A stretch of DNA of 18,597 bases from Syntrophomonadaceae bacterium (GCA_012522705.1 JAAYJY010000264.1:1-18597), one strand, 5' to 3'. Shown: positions 1-7,405, counted from the first letter of the stretch. The notes: a model not told the origin generated them from the letters alone. Made by a program: numbers and translations.

Positions 1-592
1 CCTTTACTATAGTACGATCATGATTGATCTCGGTATTGACATCGTTGAACATCTTCCGCAAGGCCGACCATCGATTACCGGGATCTTGACGGTAATAATC
101 CCTCATCTGGTCTATGTAGATAAAGGGGAGGCTCTCCTTGAACGCCCAGGAAACCTTCAGATCATACCAGATTTTGGCCTGCTTGCCCTCCTGGAGGGGC
201 TCGGCCGGGTACCGGACCGACTCTCCCTTATCGTCGATGCAGGTGTAGTCGGCCTTAATCGTACCCCGGGGATTCCCCCGGTAAGCCCTTTTATAGGCGT
301 GGCCCCGTAATTCGAAGCCCCAAACCTTCAAGCTCATATTTTTCCACTTCTCTAGTACGGTGTCAAAATAAACCTGGATCACGATGTCCTGTTCCGAGTT
401 ATGGAAGTAGAAATCATCTAGGGTGAACGTCCGGTCGGTAGGCCAATTCTCCCCCAGCACCAGGTTCAGGGCCTTAAAGATATTGCTTTTGCCAGCATTG
501 TTGTCACCGATAAAAACCGTGTAATCTTCCGGATAAAGGTCAAGTTCCCGGATACTGCGATAGTTTTCGATATGGACCCGGGTGATACGCAT
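1..592 (-). CDS. OLD-family AAA ATPase (RecF/SMC-like), 3' end cut by window
   Basis: The N-terminal 197 residues of an open frame with no stop before the window edge. The start ATG at 592 follows a strong AAAGGAGGTT ribosome binding site. Residues 1-20 form the usual first strand and helix of RecF/OLD ATPases (MRITRVHIENYRSIRELDLY), and the Walker A motif GDNNAGKSN is at residues 29-37. The stretch near residue 170 (YIDQMRDYYRQ followed by RWS) resembles the segment that precedes the lid in OLD-family ATP-dependent endonucleases. OLD proteins couple an ABC-type ATPase to a C-terminal TOPRIM nuclease and act in DNA repair or phage defence. The TOPRIM part would lie outside the window, so nuclease activity cannot be judged. 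The gene lies 217 bp downstream of the helicase gene on the same strand, with a candidate promoter of its own. Confidence 0.75.
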   Translation of the reverse strand, partial: MRITRVHIENYRSIRELDLYPEDYTVFIGDNNAGKSNIFKALNLVLGENWPTDRTFTLDDFYFHNSEQDIVIQVYFDTVLEKWKNMSLKVWGFELRGHAYKRAYRGNPRGTIKADYTCIDDKGESVRYPAEPLQEGKQAKIWYDLKVSWAFKESLPFIYIDQMRDYYRQDPGNRWSALRKMFNDVNTEINHDRTIVK

Positions 593-709
593 CGGTATAA
601 CCTCCTTTGCGTAGCGTCGATGGCGATCAGCGGGGAGCACTCCCATGCGTCACGATCCGTCCGCGCTCCATTATTGACCGGGCTCTCGGTTGAGGTGATA
701 TTTATCTTA

Positions 710-738
710 TATATAACAATATTACAGCAATTTGGCAA
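710..738 (-). promoter_or_regulatory. Candidate SigA promoter for the OLD-family ATPase
   Basis: Reading the minus strand, TTGCCA (733-738) and TATATA (710-715) are separated by exactly 17 nt in an AT-rich stretch between the helicase stop and the ATPase start. This would give a leader of about 110 nt. The match is by eye only. Confidence 0.4.
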
Positions 739-809
739 ATCGGCGGGAGGCTGCAAATAAGGCCACTACGTCAATATTAAATTGAATCGGCATATGCAAC
801 GGCCAGCAG

Positions 810-3164
810 TTAATCCTCTTCGCCCCATCTCCAGAAAGACCCCAATATCCCGGAAATGGCCGGCAAACTTTTGGTTTTTTGGTATCTCCGCCAGTGGGGC
901 GGGAACAGTTCTCGGTAACTCCGGTGCCCATACCGCTCATCGATGAGCAATACCGCACCCCGGTCGCTCTCCGACCGAATCACCCGACCAGCGGCCTGCA
1001 GGACCTTGTTCATCCCCGGGTACCGGTAGGCATATTCATACCCACGGCCTAGCTTTTGCTGGAAATAATCCATGATGGTGTCCTGCTGGAGGTTCAATTG
1101 GGACAATCCCACACTGACCACCACTGCCCCGATCAAGCGGCTGCCCACCAGGTCGATGCCTTCCGCAAATATCCCCCCCAACACGCAGAAGGCTACCAGT
1201 GTCCTCTCGGGCTCAGGTGCGAAGCCGGCCAGGAATTCCTCCCGCTCCGGCTCGGCCATACCACTTCCCTGCACCAGCGTTTCCAGGTCCGGAAACATAG
1301 TGGCGAATACTTCATAAACATCCCGCATATATTTGTAGGATGGAAAATAGGCTATGTAATTGCCGGTTTGGGCAGATACCAGGCCGCCGATCAGACCGGC
1401 TACCTCTTCCCGGCTTCGATCCCGGTCCCTATAGCGAGTGGAGACCCGGTCGGCCACCAATAGGCACAGATTATCAGGATCGAAGGGAGATTCCAGGTCC
1501 AGAAAACCGTCCCCTTCGGTCCCGCCCAGCATGTCCCGGAAATATGGCAGAGGGGTGAGGGTAGCTGAAAACATTATGGTGGCTATTCCCCTCTGCAAAC
1601 ACTCCGCCAGGAGATGAGAGGGGTCCAGGCAGAATAGTCTCACCGTAACTTCATGACGGTTGGCTTCGACCAATGTTACATAGCGCTCGTCGTACAGATC
1701 GGCAATACCGATGAAATCAAGGGCATCGAAGTAGAGCTGCAGGAAGTCCCTATCTTCCCCCAACTCCCGGTTTTCCTTCAGCATCAATTCAGCGCCCGAT
1801 GCAAATCTGTCTACCAGGTCGATAAACTCATCCGGTCGGGCCGGGATGATCTGATAACCGCTGTCTTGGCATTGCTTGCGAAGGTCGATCAGGAAGCGGT
1901 TGATCGAATTAAGCACCTTGTCCAACGGTTTGCTGCGGCCCTTGTGTTTCTTTTTAATTTTAAAGAAACGGCTTTTGTCCAGCTGGGCGGAAAACATCTC
2001 CCGGGAGCGATCGACCAGATTGTGAGCCTCGTCGATCAGGAAAACATGGTCGCCGCCGCCGGCAGCGAAAAAGCGGCGCAGATAAGCCCGGGGGTCGAAC
2101 ACATAGTTGTAGTCGCAGATGACACAATCGGCCAGCAGGGACAGATCCAGGGACAGTTCAAAGGGGCAGACCCGATGCCGGCGGGCGCATTCCTCGATCA
2201 CCAGCCGGGACAGGTCGTCGCTGGCCTGGAAGGAATCCAGAATGGCGGCATTGATCCGGTCATAATGCCCTTGGGCGAATTGGCAGTAGTCGGGCCGGCA
2301 GGCAGTCTGGTCACAAAAACAGATCTTGTCTTTGGCAGTCAGGGTCAAGGTCTTGAGCCGCAGTCCCCCGACCCGCATCCTGGCCACGGCCTCTTCGGCT
2401 ACCAGTCGGGTGGTGGTCCGGGCGGTCAGGTAGAACACTTTGGCGGTTATCCCCTCCCCCACGGCCTTAATGGCGGGAAACAGGACGGATATGGTCTTGC
2501 CGACGCCGGTGGGGGCCTGGACAAAAAGCCGGCTGCGGCCGGCTATGGTTCGATAGGCAGCTACCGCCAGTTGGCGCTGACCGGGGCGATAGGCGGGAAA
2601 TGGAAACTGCAGCAGTTTTATCGAATCATCCCGGGTCTTCATCCACTCTGCCGTAAGGCTAGCCCACTCCGCATATTGGGCGATGAGATCACTGACAAAG
2701 TCGTCTAGCTCAGCCAACTGGAAGGTTTGGCCAAAACTCTTGGATTGGTTGGAATCCAGATTGAAATAGGTCAACTGTATAATTACCTCGGACAGATCGT
2801 TCTGTACTCCGAAGATATGAGCATAACATTTAGCCTGTCCCCAGTGCGCGGGGTCAAAATCCTCGCCAATAAGCCCTATAGGAAGAGCGGTGGTCTTTAT
2901 CTCTTCCACGATGCAAACCCCGTCATAGCTAAATATCCCGTCGGCGCGCCCCTCTAAAAGGTACTCCTGACCCCCGTAGCAGTAACCTCCGGAAAGAAAC
3001 ACCTCGCTGCGGTAATCGTCATACTTCTCCCGGTTGGCTTTTTGCAAGGCACGATGGGCCCGGGCGCCTTCCTGCATCCTGTCCCCGGACCTAAAACGGT
3101 TGTCTATATCCCCGCTGCGCATTATCAGTTCCACCAGCTGCCGGACTGGAAGTTTGATCACCAT
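810..3164 (-). CDS. RecB-like nuclease fused to DinG/XPD-type Fe-S DNA helicase
   Basis: Superfamily 2 helicase of about 784 residues with an N-terminal nuclease module. Residues 1-120 carry a RecB-type PD-(D/E)XK set: H37, D75, E88-I-K90 and Q110-x3-Y114. The helicase follows: Walker A APTGVGKT (217-224); cysteines C282, C284, C289, C294 and C333, which include the four expected to hold an XPD-like 4Fe-4S cluster; DEAH (378-381); and motif VI QAAGRVIR (723-730). Family knowledge predicts an ATP-driven 5'-3' DNA helicase; the nuclease presumably trims DNA ends or flaps. Start choice: the ATG at 3164 has GGAG six nt upstream. An in-frame ATG four codons earlier (3176) has only GGTGG abutting it. 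This fused architecture is known in Firmicutes. A role in repair or defence is inferred from the OLD-type neighbour. Confidence 0.9.
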   Translation of the reverse strand: MVIKLPVRQLVELIMRSGDIDNRFRSGDRMQEGARAHRALQKANREKYDDYRSEVFLSGGYCYGGQEYLLEGRADGIFSYDGVCIVEEIKTTALPIGLIGEDFDPAHWGQAKCYAHIFGVQNDLSEVIIQLTYFNLDSNQSKSFGQTFQLAELDDFVSDLIAQYAEWASLTAEWMKTRDDSIKLLQFPFPAYRPGQRQLAVAAYRTIAGRSRLFVQAPTGVGKTISVLFPAIKAVGEGITAKVFYLTARTTTRLVAEEAVARMRVGGLRLKTLTLTAKDKICFCDQTACRPDYCQFAQGHYDRINAAILDSFQASDDLSRLVIEECARRHRVCPFELSLDLSLLADCVICDYNYVFDPRAYLRRFFAAGGGDHVFLIDEAHNLVDRSREMFSAQLDKSRFFKIKKKHKGRSKPLDKVLNSINRFLIDLRKQCQDSGYQIIPARPDEFIDLVDRFASGAELMLKENRELGEDRDFLQLYFDALDFIGIADLYDERYVTLVEANRHEVTVRLFCLDPSHLLAECLQRGIATIMFSATLTPLPYFRDMLGGTEGDGFLDLESPFDPDNLCLLVADRVSTRYRDRDRSREEVAGLIGGLVSAQTGNYIAYFPSYKYMRDVYEVFATMFPDLETLVQGSGMAEPEREEFLAGFAPEPERTLVAFCVLGGIFAEGIDLVGSRLIGAVVVSVGLSQLNLQQDTIMDYFQQKLGRGYEYAYRYPGMNKVLQAAGRVIRSESDRGAVLLIDERYGHRSYRELFPPHWRRYQKTKSLPAISGILGSFWRWGEED

Positions 3165-3208
3165 TTGCCGCTCCATTCCACCATGATAATTCTCGTGAGA
3201 TCAACTGC

Positions 3209-3238
3209 ATGATAGCATAAGCCCCCCGCTTGAGTCAG
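3209..3238 (-). promoter_or_regulatory. Candidate SigA promoter for the helicase-nuclease gene
   Basis: On the minus strand, CTGACT (3233-3238) and TATCAT (3209-3214) are 18 nt apart, 45 nt before the preferred ATG. The -10 box matches consensus in five of six positions and the -35 box in four of six. Confidence 0.35.
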
Positions 3239-3334
3239 TTGCGAATGGGCAACCGGTAATTACTCCAAACGTTGCGGCAACCATAATATTCGATGCAATT
3301 GGGCAAAATATAATCGAAAGCGAGGTGAACAAAT

Positions 3335-3652
3335 ATGGCTCTACTGGGAGATCCTTTTGTAGGCAATATTCCCCCTAAAAAGCTAAACCAAGCGGAGCTG
3401 CTGCAAGCCCTGCGGGTTGATATGGCGAATGAGCTGGAGGCCATTATCGGGTATGAAACCCATGTGCAGGCCACTGATGACGAGCGGGTAAAGAAGATCC
3501 TTACCCATATTGCCAATGAAGAGAGGCGTCATGTGGGAGAACTACAGCAGTTGATGATGATGTTGGACCCCGGCCAGGAGGACTACGTCCAACAGGGGGT
3601 TCAAAAGATCCAAGACCAACAGGCGCAAAATTTCCAACAGCCGTTGCAATAA
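3335..3652 (+). CDS. Encapsulated-ferritin-like (EncFtn-type) protein
   Basis: A 105-residue, largely helical protein with a half-ferritin metal signature. It has NELEAIIGYE (32-41) and NEERRHVGE (61-69), so the probable ligands are E33, E35, E63 and H66. The spacing and surrounding residues match EncFtn of Rhodospirillum rubrum (E32, E34, E62, H65) as I recall it. EncFtn forms ring-like decamers with ferroxidase centres at dimer interfaces. The glutamine-rich tail (about 85-105) has no recognisable encapsulin-docking peptide, and no encapsulin gene is in the window. The ATG at 3335 follows GAGGTGA at 3322-3328. A TATAAT at 3309-3314 lies just upstream, but I find no convincing -35 box. The gene is monocistronic and ends at a hairpin. 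Iron oxidation or storage is inferred from the family; a general rubrerythrin-like role is the alternative. Confidence 0.75.
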   Translation: MALLGDPFVGNIPPKKLNQAELLQALRVDMANELEAIIGYETHVQATDDERVKKILTHIANEERRHVGELQQLMMMLDPGQEDYVQQGVQKIQDQQAQNFQQPLQ

Positions 3653-3666
3653 CCGCCGACATGATT

Positions 3667-3708
3667 AGGGGATGGTACCGGACCGCTGGTCCTGCCATCC
3701 CCTATTTC
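3667..3708 (+). terminator. Hairpin terminator after the EncFtn-like gene
   Basis: AGGGGATGG (3667-3675) pairs perfectly with CCATCCCCT (3695-3703), and inside that GGACC (3680-3684) pairs with GGTCC (3688-3692). The tail is ATTTC, only weakly U-rich, so termination may be inefficient. A stem this strong 14 nt after a stop codon is still best read as a transcript end. Confidence 0.5.
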
Positions 3709-3894
3709 AAGCCCAGATTTAAATGACCATTAATACTGTACTCTCTGAATCTGCGGAAAACATCTGCTAGAACCCCATTGCTTACCACCAATTGGTTGAT
3801 CCAGTGACCGGTGCTTAAGGGACTGAATTGCAGCTTAAGCCTCAATCGATTCCCGCCGACCGGCATAGAAATGCCAGCCAATCAACTCTTGCGT

Positions 3895-4770
3895 CTAAGC
3901 GGAACCTGTCGGTACGGCCTCGGTAGTATATACTACCCCGATGGTCCCTAATCCAGTATGTAAGCCGATCACCGGTCCAATAGTGCTGATAGTGATGGGA
4001 CAGCGATATTTACCTGACAGTTGCTGTTTGAGTTGGGCCGCCCTTGCCGGCGCGTTTATATGATGGACGATGATCTCCCGCAGTCCATATCGCCGGGCAT
4101 CAGCTTCGAGCAACTCCAGCATACGCTGTACGGTTGCCGCCGTCCCCCGGGCTTTGCCCCACAGATGCGTCATCCCCGCCTTCATATCGACTGTCAGGAT
4201 AGGGCGGATTTTCAAGATAGTGCCCAGCAGCGCCGAGGCAGTGCCGATGCGGCCACCCTTCTTAAGGTATTCCAAGGTTTCCGGCACGAAATAAAAATGC
4301 ACCCGCTCCCGGATCATTTCCGCCGCCTGTATGGCCTCATCAATATACTGCCCCGCTTTGATGCAGCGCGCTGCCTCCAGAACCTGCACCCCAAGGGCCA
4401 TGCAATTGGTGCGGGAATCCACCACCTCGATCCGGGCGCCCGGTATTTCCTTGACTAGTTGCTCTTTGACGCTCACCGCGGTTTGGTAGGTCCCGCTCAT
4501 GGCAGAGGAAATAAAAATAGCCAGAACCTCGTTACCGTCCTGGACTATTTTCTTGAAATCTTCATATATGTCACCGACCGTGGGTTGGGAAGAAGTGGGT
4601 ATTTCCCCCGTTTCTTCTATCTTCCCGTAGAAATAATCATAGTCGACCTCGGTCTCCTTAGAGTACTCATCACTGAAATGCACGCTCAGAGGTATGACCC
4701 GGATACCCAATTCCTCCTGCTGGGCAACACCGATATAAGCGGTGCTGTCGGTAAATATTTGCACAGCCAT
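3895..4770 (-). CDS. DegV family fatty-acid-binding protein (FakB-like)
   Basis: A 291-residue DegV protein. It opens with AVQIFTDSTAYI (2-13), has the loop TSSQPT (59-64), the fatty-acid carboxylate-binding loop SSAMSGTYQTA (88-98), and the GGRIG segment typical of the second lobe. DegV/FakB proteins bind one fatty acid and present it to the kinase FakA (DhaK-like), feeding exogenous fatty acids into phospholipid. No FakA gene is in this window. Start choice: the frame is open to 4902, but the upstream 44 residues look non-coding. The ATG at 4770 fits the family N-terminus and has AGAGGAG upstream. Transcribed alone from a strong-looking promoter at 4907-4936. Confidence 0.9.
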   Translation of the reverse strand: MAVQIFTDSTAYIGVAQQEELGIRVIPLSVHFSDEYSKETEVDYDYFYGKIEETGEIPTSSQPTVGDIYEDFKKIVQDGNEVLAIFISSAMSGTYQTAVSVKEQLVKEIPGARIEVVDSRTNCMALGVQVLEAARCIKAGQYIDEAIQAAEMIRERVHFYFVPETLEYLKKGGRIGTASALLGTILKIRPILTVDMKAGMTHLWGKARGTAATVQRMLELLEADARRYGLREIIVHHINAPARAAQLKQQLSGKYRCPITISTIGPVIGLHTGLGTIGVVYTTEAVPTGSA

Positions 4771-4906
4771 GCCTGGTTCTCCTCTCACCCATTCTCCAGT
4801 CGGGAAGAACCGCGCCCTGCCACCTGCACTCCGGTCCGCTCGATTCGGAGTCTGCTGAAGCATCGGCCGCCCCCAGACTGCCAAACCCTTCCTCTTCCTC
4901 AATATG

Positions 4907-4936
4907 ATTATAACCTGTCGCTGACGAAGGCCTCAA
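4907..4936 (-). promoter_or_regulatory. Candidate SigA promoter for degV-family gene; only signal in the 4771-5107 gap
   Basis: On the minus strand, TTGAGG (4931-4936) is followed after 18 nt by a perfect TATAAT (4907-4912). The leader to the ATG at 4770 would be about 130 nt. It contains a possible 6-bp stem (AGTCTG with CAGACT) but no riboswitch I recognise. Apart from this promoter I see nothing else in the 337-bp gene-free stretch 4771-5107. Confidence 0.5.
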
Positions 4937-5107
4937 GAGTCGGTTGAGTCTATAACAGACCTGTTGGCCCGTGCTCCGGACCGATTGACCAGCGGTGATA
5001 TATGATAGGGAAGGCTTCAAATCGATACTGGTCGGCAGACAAGCGGGCGCCTGGCCGGGGCACCACCGCTGAACAAAAGGATCCCCGTATTCGGCACCGA
5101 TTTTATA

Positions 5108-5341
5108 TTATTCCAGGTCGCTGCGGGCCACCTTGAAGCCAGCCTGCCCGGCAGGCTGGACATCGAACATCTCGTCCAGGTGCATGCAGCAGACCCGGGA
5201 GCGCATCCCCACGGGGATGATTTGACAGAGTTGGCTGAACGCCCATATTGTCATGTTGACAATAGTCTGCCTGTTATGGGACCGGCATAGTCCCGGGCAA
5301 TCAATAATCTGGCTGGTCACACTACGGTCGATCGCTGGCAT
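5108..5341 (-). CDS. Doubtful small ORF, 77 codons, cysteine-containing, no known family
   Basis: An open frame that continues the reading frame of the upstream nitroreductase, 30 bp beyond its stop codon. I do not recognise the product. It has five cysteines, including CPGLC (15-19) and an adjacent pair in SRVCCMHLDEMF. Codons in the second half (GGG, CTG, GAC, GTC, AAG) look like those of real genes here. Against it, the ATG at 5341 has no Shine-Dalgarno, and the DNA holds three perfect inverted repeats, which is unusual for a short gene. It may be a real small gene, a decayed gene fragment, or chance reading of a structured non-coding stretch. A long 3' UTR of the nitroreductase mRNA is an equally good reading. 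Confidence 0.25.
   Translation of the reverse strand: MPAIDRSVTSQIIDCPGLCRSHNRQTIVNMTIWAFSQLCQIIPVGMRSRVCCMHLDEMFDVQPAGQAGFKVARSDLE
5139..5264. repeat. Cluster of three perfect inverted repeats
   Basis: Three separate perfect hairpins lie within 126 bp: CCAGCCTGCC/GGCAGGCTGG with a 1-nt centre (5139-5159), CATCCCC/GGGGATG with a 2-nt centre (5204-5219), and TATTGTCA/TGACAATA with a 3-nt centre (5246-5264). A weaker fourth, GGGAC/GTCCC, is at 5278-5294. The arms are unrelated to each other and none is followed by a T-run, so they are not simple terminators. The very short centres suit DNA operators or hairpins with terminal pairs opened. Confidence 0.6.
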
Positions 5342-5371
5342 ACGGAGCCTGACACCAAATTTGCCCTTCCA

Positions 5372-5944
5372 TCACTCCTTGATTACGGTCAGATCAGCGA
5401 TCGGTTTGCGGGGCAAATGCTTTTCCGGGTCGGCGCTGTAGCCTGCCACCACGATGCTTACCAGGTCCAAATGGGGCGGGATCCCCAGGATTTCTTTGGC
5501 GGCGGGGGTGTCATAAAGGGAGAACCAGAGGGTATCCACTCCCAGGGCATGGGAAGCCAGCATTATGTTTTGGATCGCTGCGCAGCAGGAATAAGCATAG
5601 CCGGTCCCCTGTTCCTTTATAAATTGGTCCGCGCCGGTATCCTTCGGATCGGCCGCGACCGCAATAAGAACCGGAGCCTGCACCAGGAACTCAAACGAAT
5701 ACTTGGAGACCCATTTCCAACCGCTTTTGGCAAAGATGGTTTGGGCCAGCACCTCACAATGGTCTTTCAGCTGCTGCTTTAGCGCAGGGTTCTTGATGAC
5801 GTAGAACCTCCAAGGTTGCAGGTTCATGACCGAGGGTGCCCAACCGCCGGCCTCCAGGATCTTCATCAGCTTTTCTTCTTCGATGTCCAGGCTCTTGTAA
5901 TTCCGGCAACTCCACCTTTGTCTCAAAGCCGCAAAAATATCCAC
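5372..5944 (-). CDS. Nitroreductase-family FMN oxidoreductase
   Basis: A 190-residue nitroreductase-fold flavoprotein, a usual length for single-domain members. The FMN-phosphate-binding RWSCRNY is at 10-16, and APSVMNLQPWRFYVI (36-50) is the conserved cofactor-binding segment. The C-terminal half carries the family pattern around GTGYAYSCCAAIQNIMLAS and a late HLPRKP. Members reduce nitroaromatics, quinones or flavins with NAD(P)H, so the substrate cannot be told from sequence. The start is GTG at 5944, six nt after AGGAGG (5951-5956). A candidate promoter lies at 6062-6090. The gene is divergent from the DAP dehydrogenase gene across a 453-bp spacer. Confidence 0.88.
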   Translation of the reverse strand: MDIFAALRQRWSCRNYKSLDIEEEKLMKILEAGGWAPSVMNLQPWRFYVIKNPALKQQLKDHCEVLAQTIFAKSGWKWVSKYSFEFLVQAPVLIAVAADPKDTGADQFIKEQGTGYAYSCCAAIQNIMLASHALGVDTLWFSLYDTPAAKEILGIPPHLDLVSIVVAGYSADPEKHLPRKPIADLTVIKE

Positions 5945-6061
5945 GCCTGTCCTCCTTTCTTAGTGTCCACTGCCGACAACATAAGTGCTTGGGTAAAACT
6001 GCGGGAAGTTTCCTCCCTGGAGTCCGTCCTGTTTTCCTTGCAGAGGTCTTCCTGTACTTGC

Positions 6062-6090
6062 ATTTTACGGTATCAAGCTAACAGTTACAA
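6062..6090 (-). promoter_or_regulatory. Candidate SigA promoter for nitroreductase
   Basis: On the minus strand TTGTAA (6085-6090) and TAAAAT (6062-6067) are spaced by exactly 17 nt, giving a leader of roughly 110 nt before the GTG start. Confidence 0.45.
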
Positions 6091-6315
6091 AGCCAATTGC
6101 GCGGCCACCAAATAAATTACTTGTTTTATCATTCTTAGGAGGCAAAGGTAACCGGGAATCTCATCAAAAAAGGTAATATCGACCTTTATACAGTGGCTGC
6201 TAACGCTCAGCATGACATACATTAAGTGACCTGATCAGTGGTCCCGCAATTGCTGGAACTTGCTCAAAGCAGCATACAACCACGATATATGGCAGAAAGT
6301 ATACTGTATATTGCC

Positions 6316-6344
6316 TTGCCACCGGTACCAACCTTTTATATGCT
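6316..6344 (+). promoter_or_regulatory. Candidate SigA promoter for ddh
   Basis: TTGCCA (6316-6321) and TATGCT (6339-6344) are 17 nt apart. Just downstream, TGAACATA occurs twice (6351-6358 and 6369-6376, 18-nt period), which could be a regulator site. An alternative -10 is TATAGT at 6362-6367, but it has no clear -35. Confidence 0.35.
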
Positions 6345-6397
6345 AAAGACTGAACATACGCTATAGTTTGAACATAATTTGGAACCGAGGTGTATTG

Positions 6398-7291
6398 ATG
6401 ACCAAGAAAACAAAAGTCGCCGTCATCGGCTATGGAAATGTGGGTCACTATGCCGCGGATGCGGTGCTGGCGGCTCCTGATATGGAGCTAGCCGGGATTG
6501 TGGAACCTGCTTACAGGGGTAACGACTCCCCCCCTCACCAACTGGTCTTTGCCATCGAAGAACTGGGACCAGTAGATGCGGCCTTACTATGCATCCCCAC
6601 CCGGGCAGTCCCGGAAGTAGCCGCTCAACTGCTGGCCAAGGGGATCAACACCATCGATGGTTATGATATCCACGGCCAACTGGCCGACCTGCGCCTGCAG
6701 TTGGACACCATTGCCAAGACCTGCGGCTGCGTAGCTATCACTTCCGCCGGATGGGATCCGGGTACCGATTCCATGGTGCGCTGTATGTTCGAATTAATGG
6801 ACTCTCGCGGCTTAACCTATACCAACTTCGGACCGGGTATGAGCTTGGGTCATACCGTGGCTGCAAGATCGATTCCGGGTGTTGAAAATGCTCTGTCGAT
6901 GACCATTCCCACCGGCACTGGACTGCACCGGCGCATGGTCTACATACAGCTCCGGCCCGGCGCTGATTTCGAACAGGTGGCGGCGGCAATCAAGCAGGAT
7001 TGCTACTTCGTCAAGGATGAGACCATCGTTAGCCAGGTAGCCGATGTAGAAATGTTGATGGATATGGGGCATGGAGTGAATATGGAACGCAAAGGAGTGT
7101 CGGGTTCTACCCATAATCAATTGCTGAGCTTTGGCATGAAGATAAACAATCCGGCCCTTACTGCTCAGGTCATGGCAGCCGCAGCCCGGGCCGCTATGAA
7201 ACAAAAACCGGGCGCCTATGCCATGATTCAGATCCCTATCATCGACTATATATACGGTGAACCGGATGATATCATCCGCCGACTGGTATAG
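6398..7291 (+). CDS. ddh: meso-diaminopimelate dehydrogenase, type II (Symbiobacterium-like)
   Basis: A 297-residue enzyme for reversible reductive amination of tetrahydrodipicolinate to meso-diaminopimelate, the one-step route to lysine and cell-wall DAP. Visible are the Rossmann GYGNVG (11-16), DGYDIHGQ (87-94), SAGWDPGTDS (116-125) and FGPGMSLGH (144-152), plus the C-terminal NNPALTAQVM. Length and sequence are much closer to the 299-residue Symbiobacterium thermophilum enzyme, as I recall it, than to the ~320-residue Corynebacterium type. Odd point: the two arginines that bind the NADPH 2'-phosphate there (R35, R36) align with E36 and P37 here, which suggests NADH use. Start: the ATG at 6398 follows GAGGTG (6387-6392); an in-frame ATG ten codons upstream has no such site. 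No lysine genes are adjacent; the gene converges on glutamate dehydrogenase. Confidence 0.93.
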   Translation: MTKKTKVAVIGYGNVGHYAADAVLAAPDMELAGIVEPAYRGNDSPPHQLVFAIEELGPVDAALLCIPTRAVPEVAAQLLAKGINTIDGYDIHGQLADLRLQLDTIAKTCGCVAITSAGWDPGTDSMVRCMFELMDSRGLTYTNFGPGMSLGHTVAARSIPGVENALSMTIPTGTGLHRRMVYIQLRPGADFEQVAAAIKQDCYFVKDETIVSQVADVEMLMDMGHGVNMERKGVSGSTHNQLLSFGMKINNPALTAQVMAAAARAAMKQKPGAYAMIQIPIIDYIYGEPDDIIRRLV

Positions 7292-7314
7292 CCGCATCCT
7301 TCCGTTATACGCCA

Positions 7315-7330
7315 GCGGGAAAAGACCCGC
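7315..7330. terminator. Weak hairpin between convergent ddh and gdh
   Basis: GCGGG (7315-7319) pairs with CCCGC (7326-7330) around a 6-nt loop, in the 114-bp spacer between two convergent stop codons. Neither strand has a U-run after it, so it is at best a weak bidirectional terminator. Confidence 0.25.
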
Positions 7331-7405
7331 AATGTGATGTATGCAGCTCGTTCCAAGCATGATTTTACCTTAAGCACGAGGGTGTAGGTTTATCGCCCTG
7401 CCGCT

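Larger units (their letters stand above)
5945..6397. other. 453-bp divergent intergenic region
   Basis: Separates the nitroreductase and DAP dehydrogenase genes. It holds one candidate promoter for each direction (6062-6090 minus, 6316-6344 plus). A strong AGGAGG on the plus strand near 6139 is followed by an open stretch with no usable start codon, which could be a remnant of a lost gene. I find no complete small gene or RNA gene here. Confidence 0.4.

Noticed and set aside
1653..2708. Long 351-codon open frame on the plus strand
   Set aside because: It lies wholly antisense to the helicase gene, whose motifs are intact. The translated product is low-complexity Gly/Gln/Val-rich without any domain, as expected for the shadow of a GC-biased gene.
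3813..3875. Hairpins GCTTAAG/CTTAAGC (3813-3840) and GGCAT/ATGCC (3862-3875) after the DegV gene
   Set aside because: Short stems with no T-run on the minus strand; too weak to call a terminator.
4771..4902. N-terminal 44-residue extension of the DegV protein
   Set aside because: The extension reads as arginine/glycine-rich noise, lies in the leader downstream of a TATAAT promoter, and the family N-terminus and ribosome binding site both point to the ATG at 4770.
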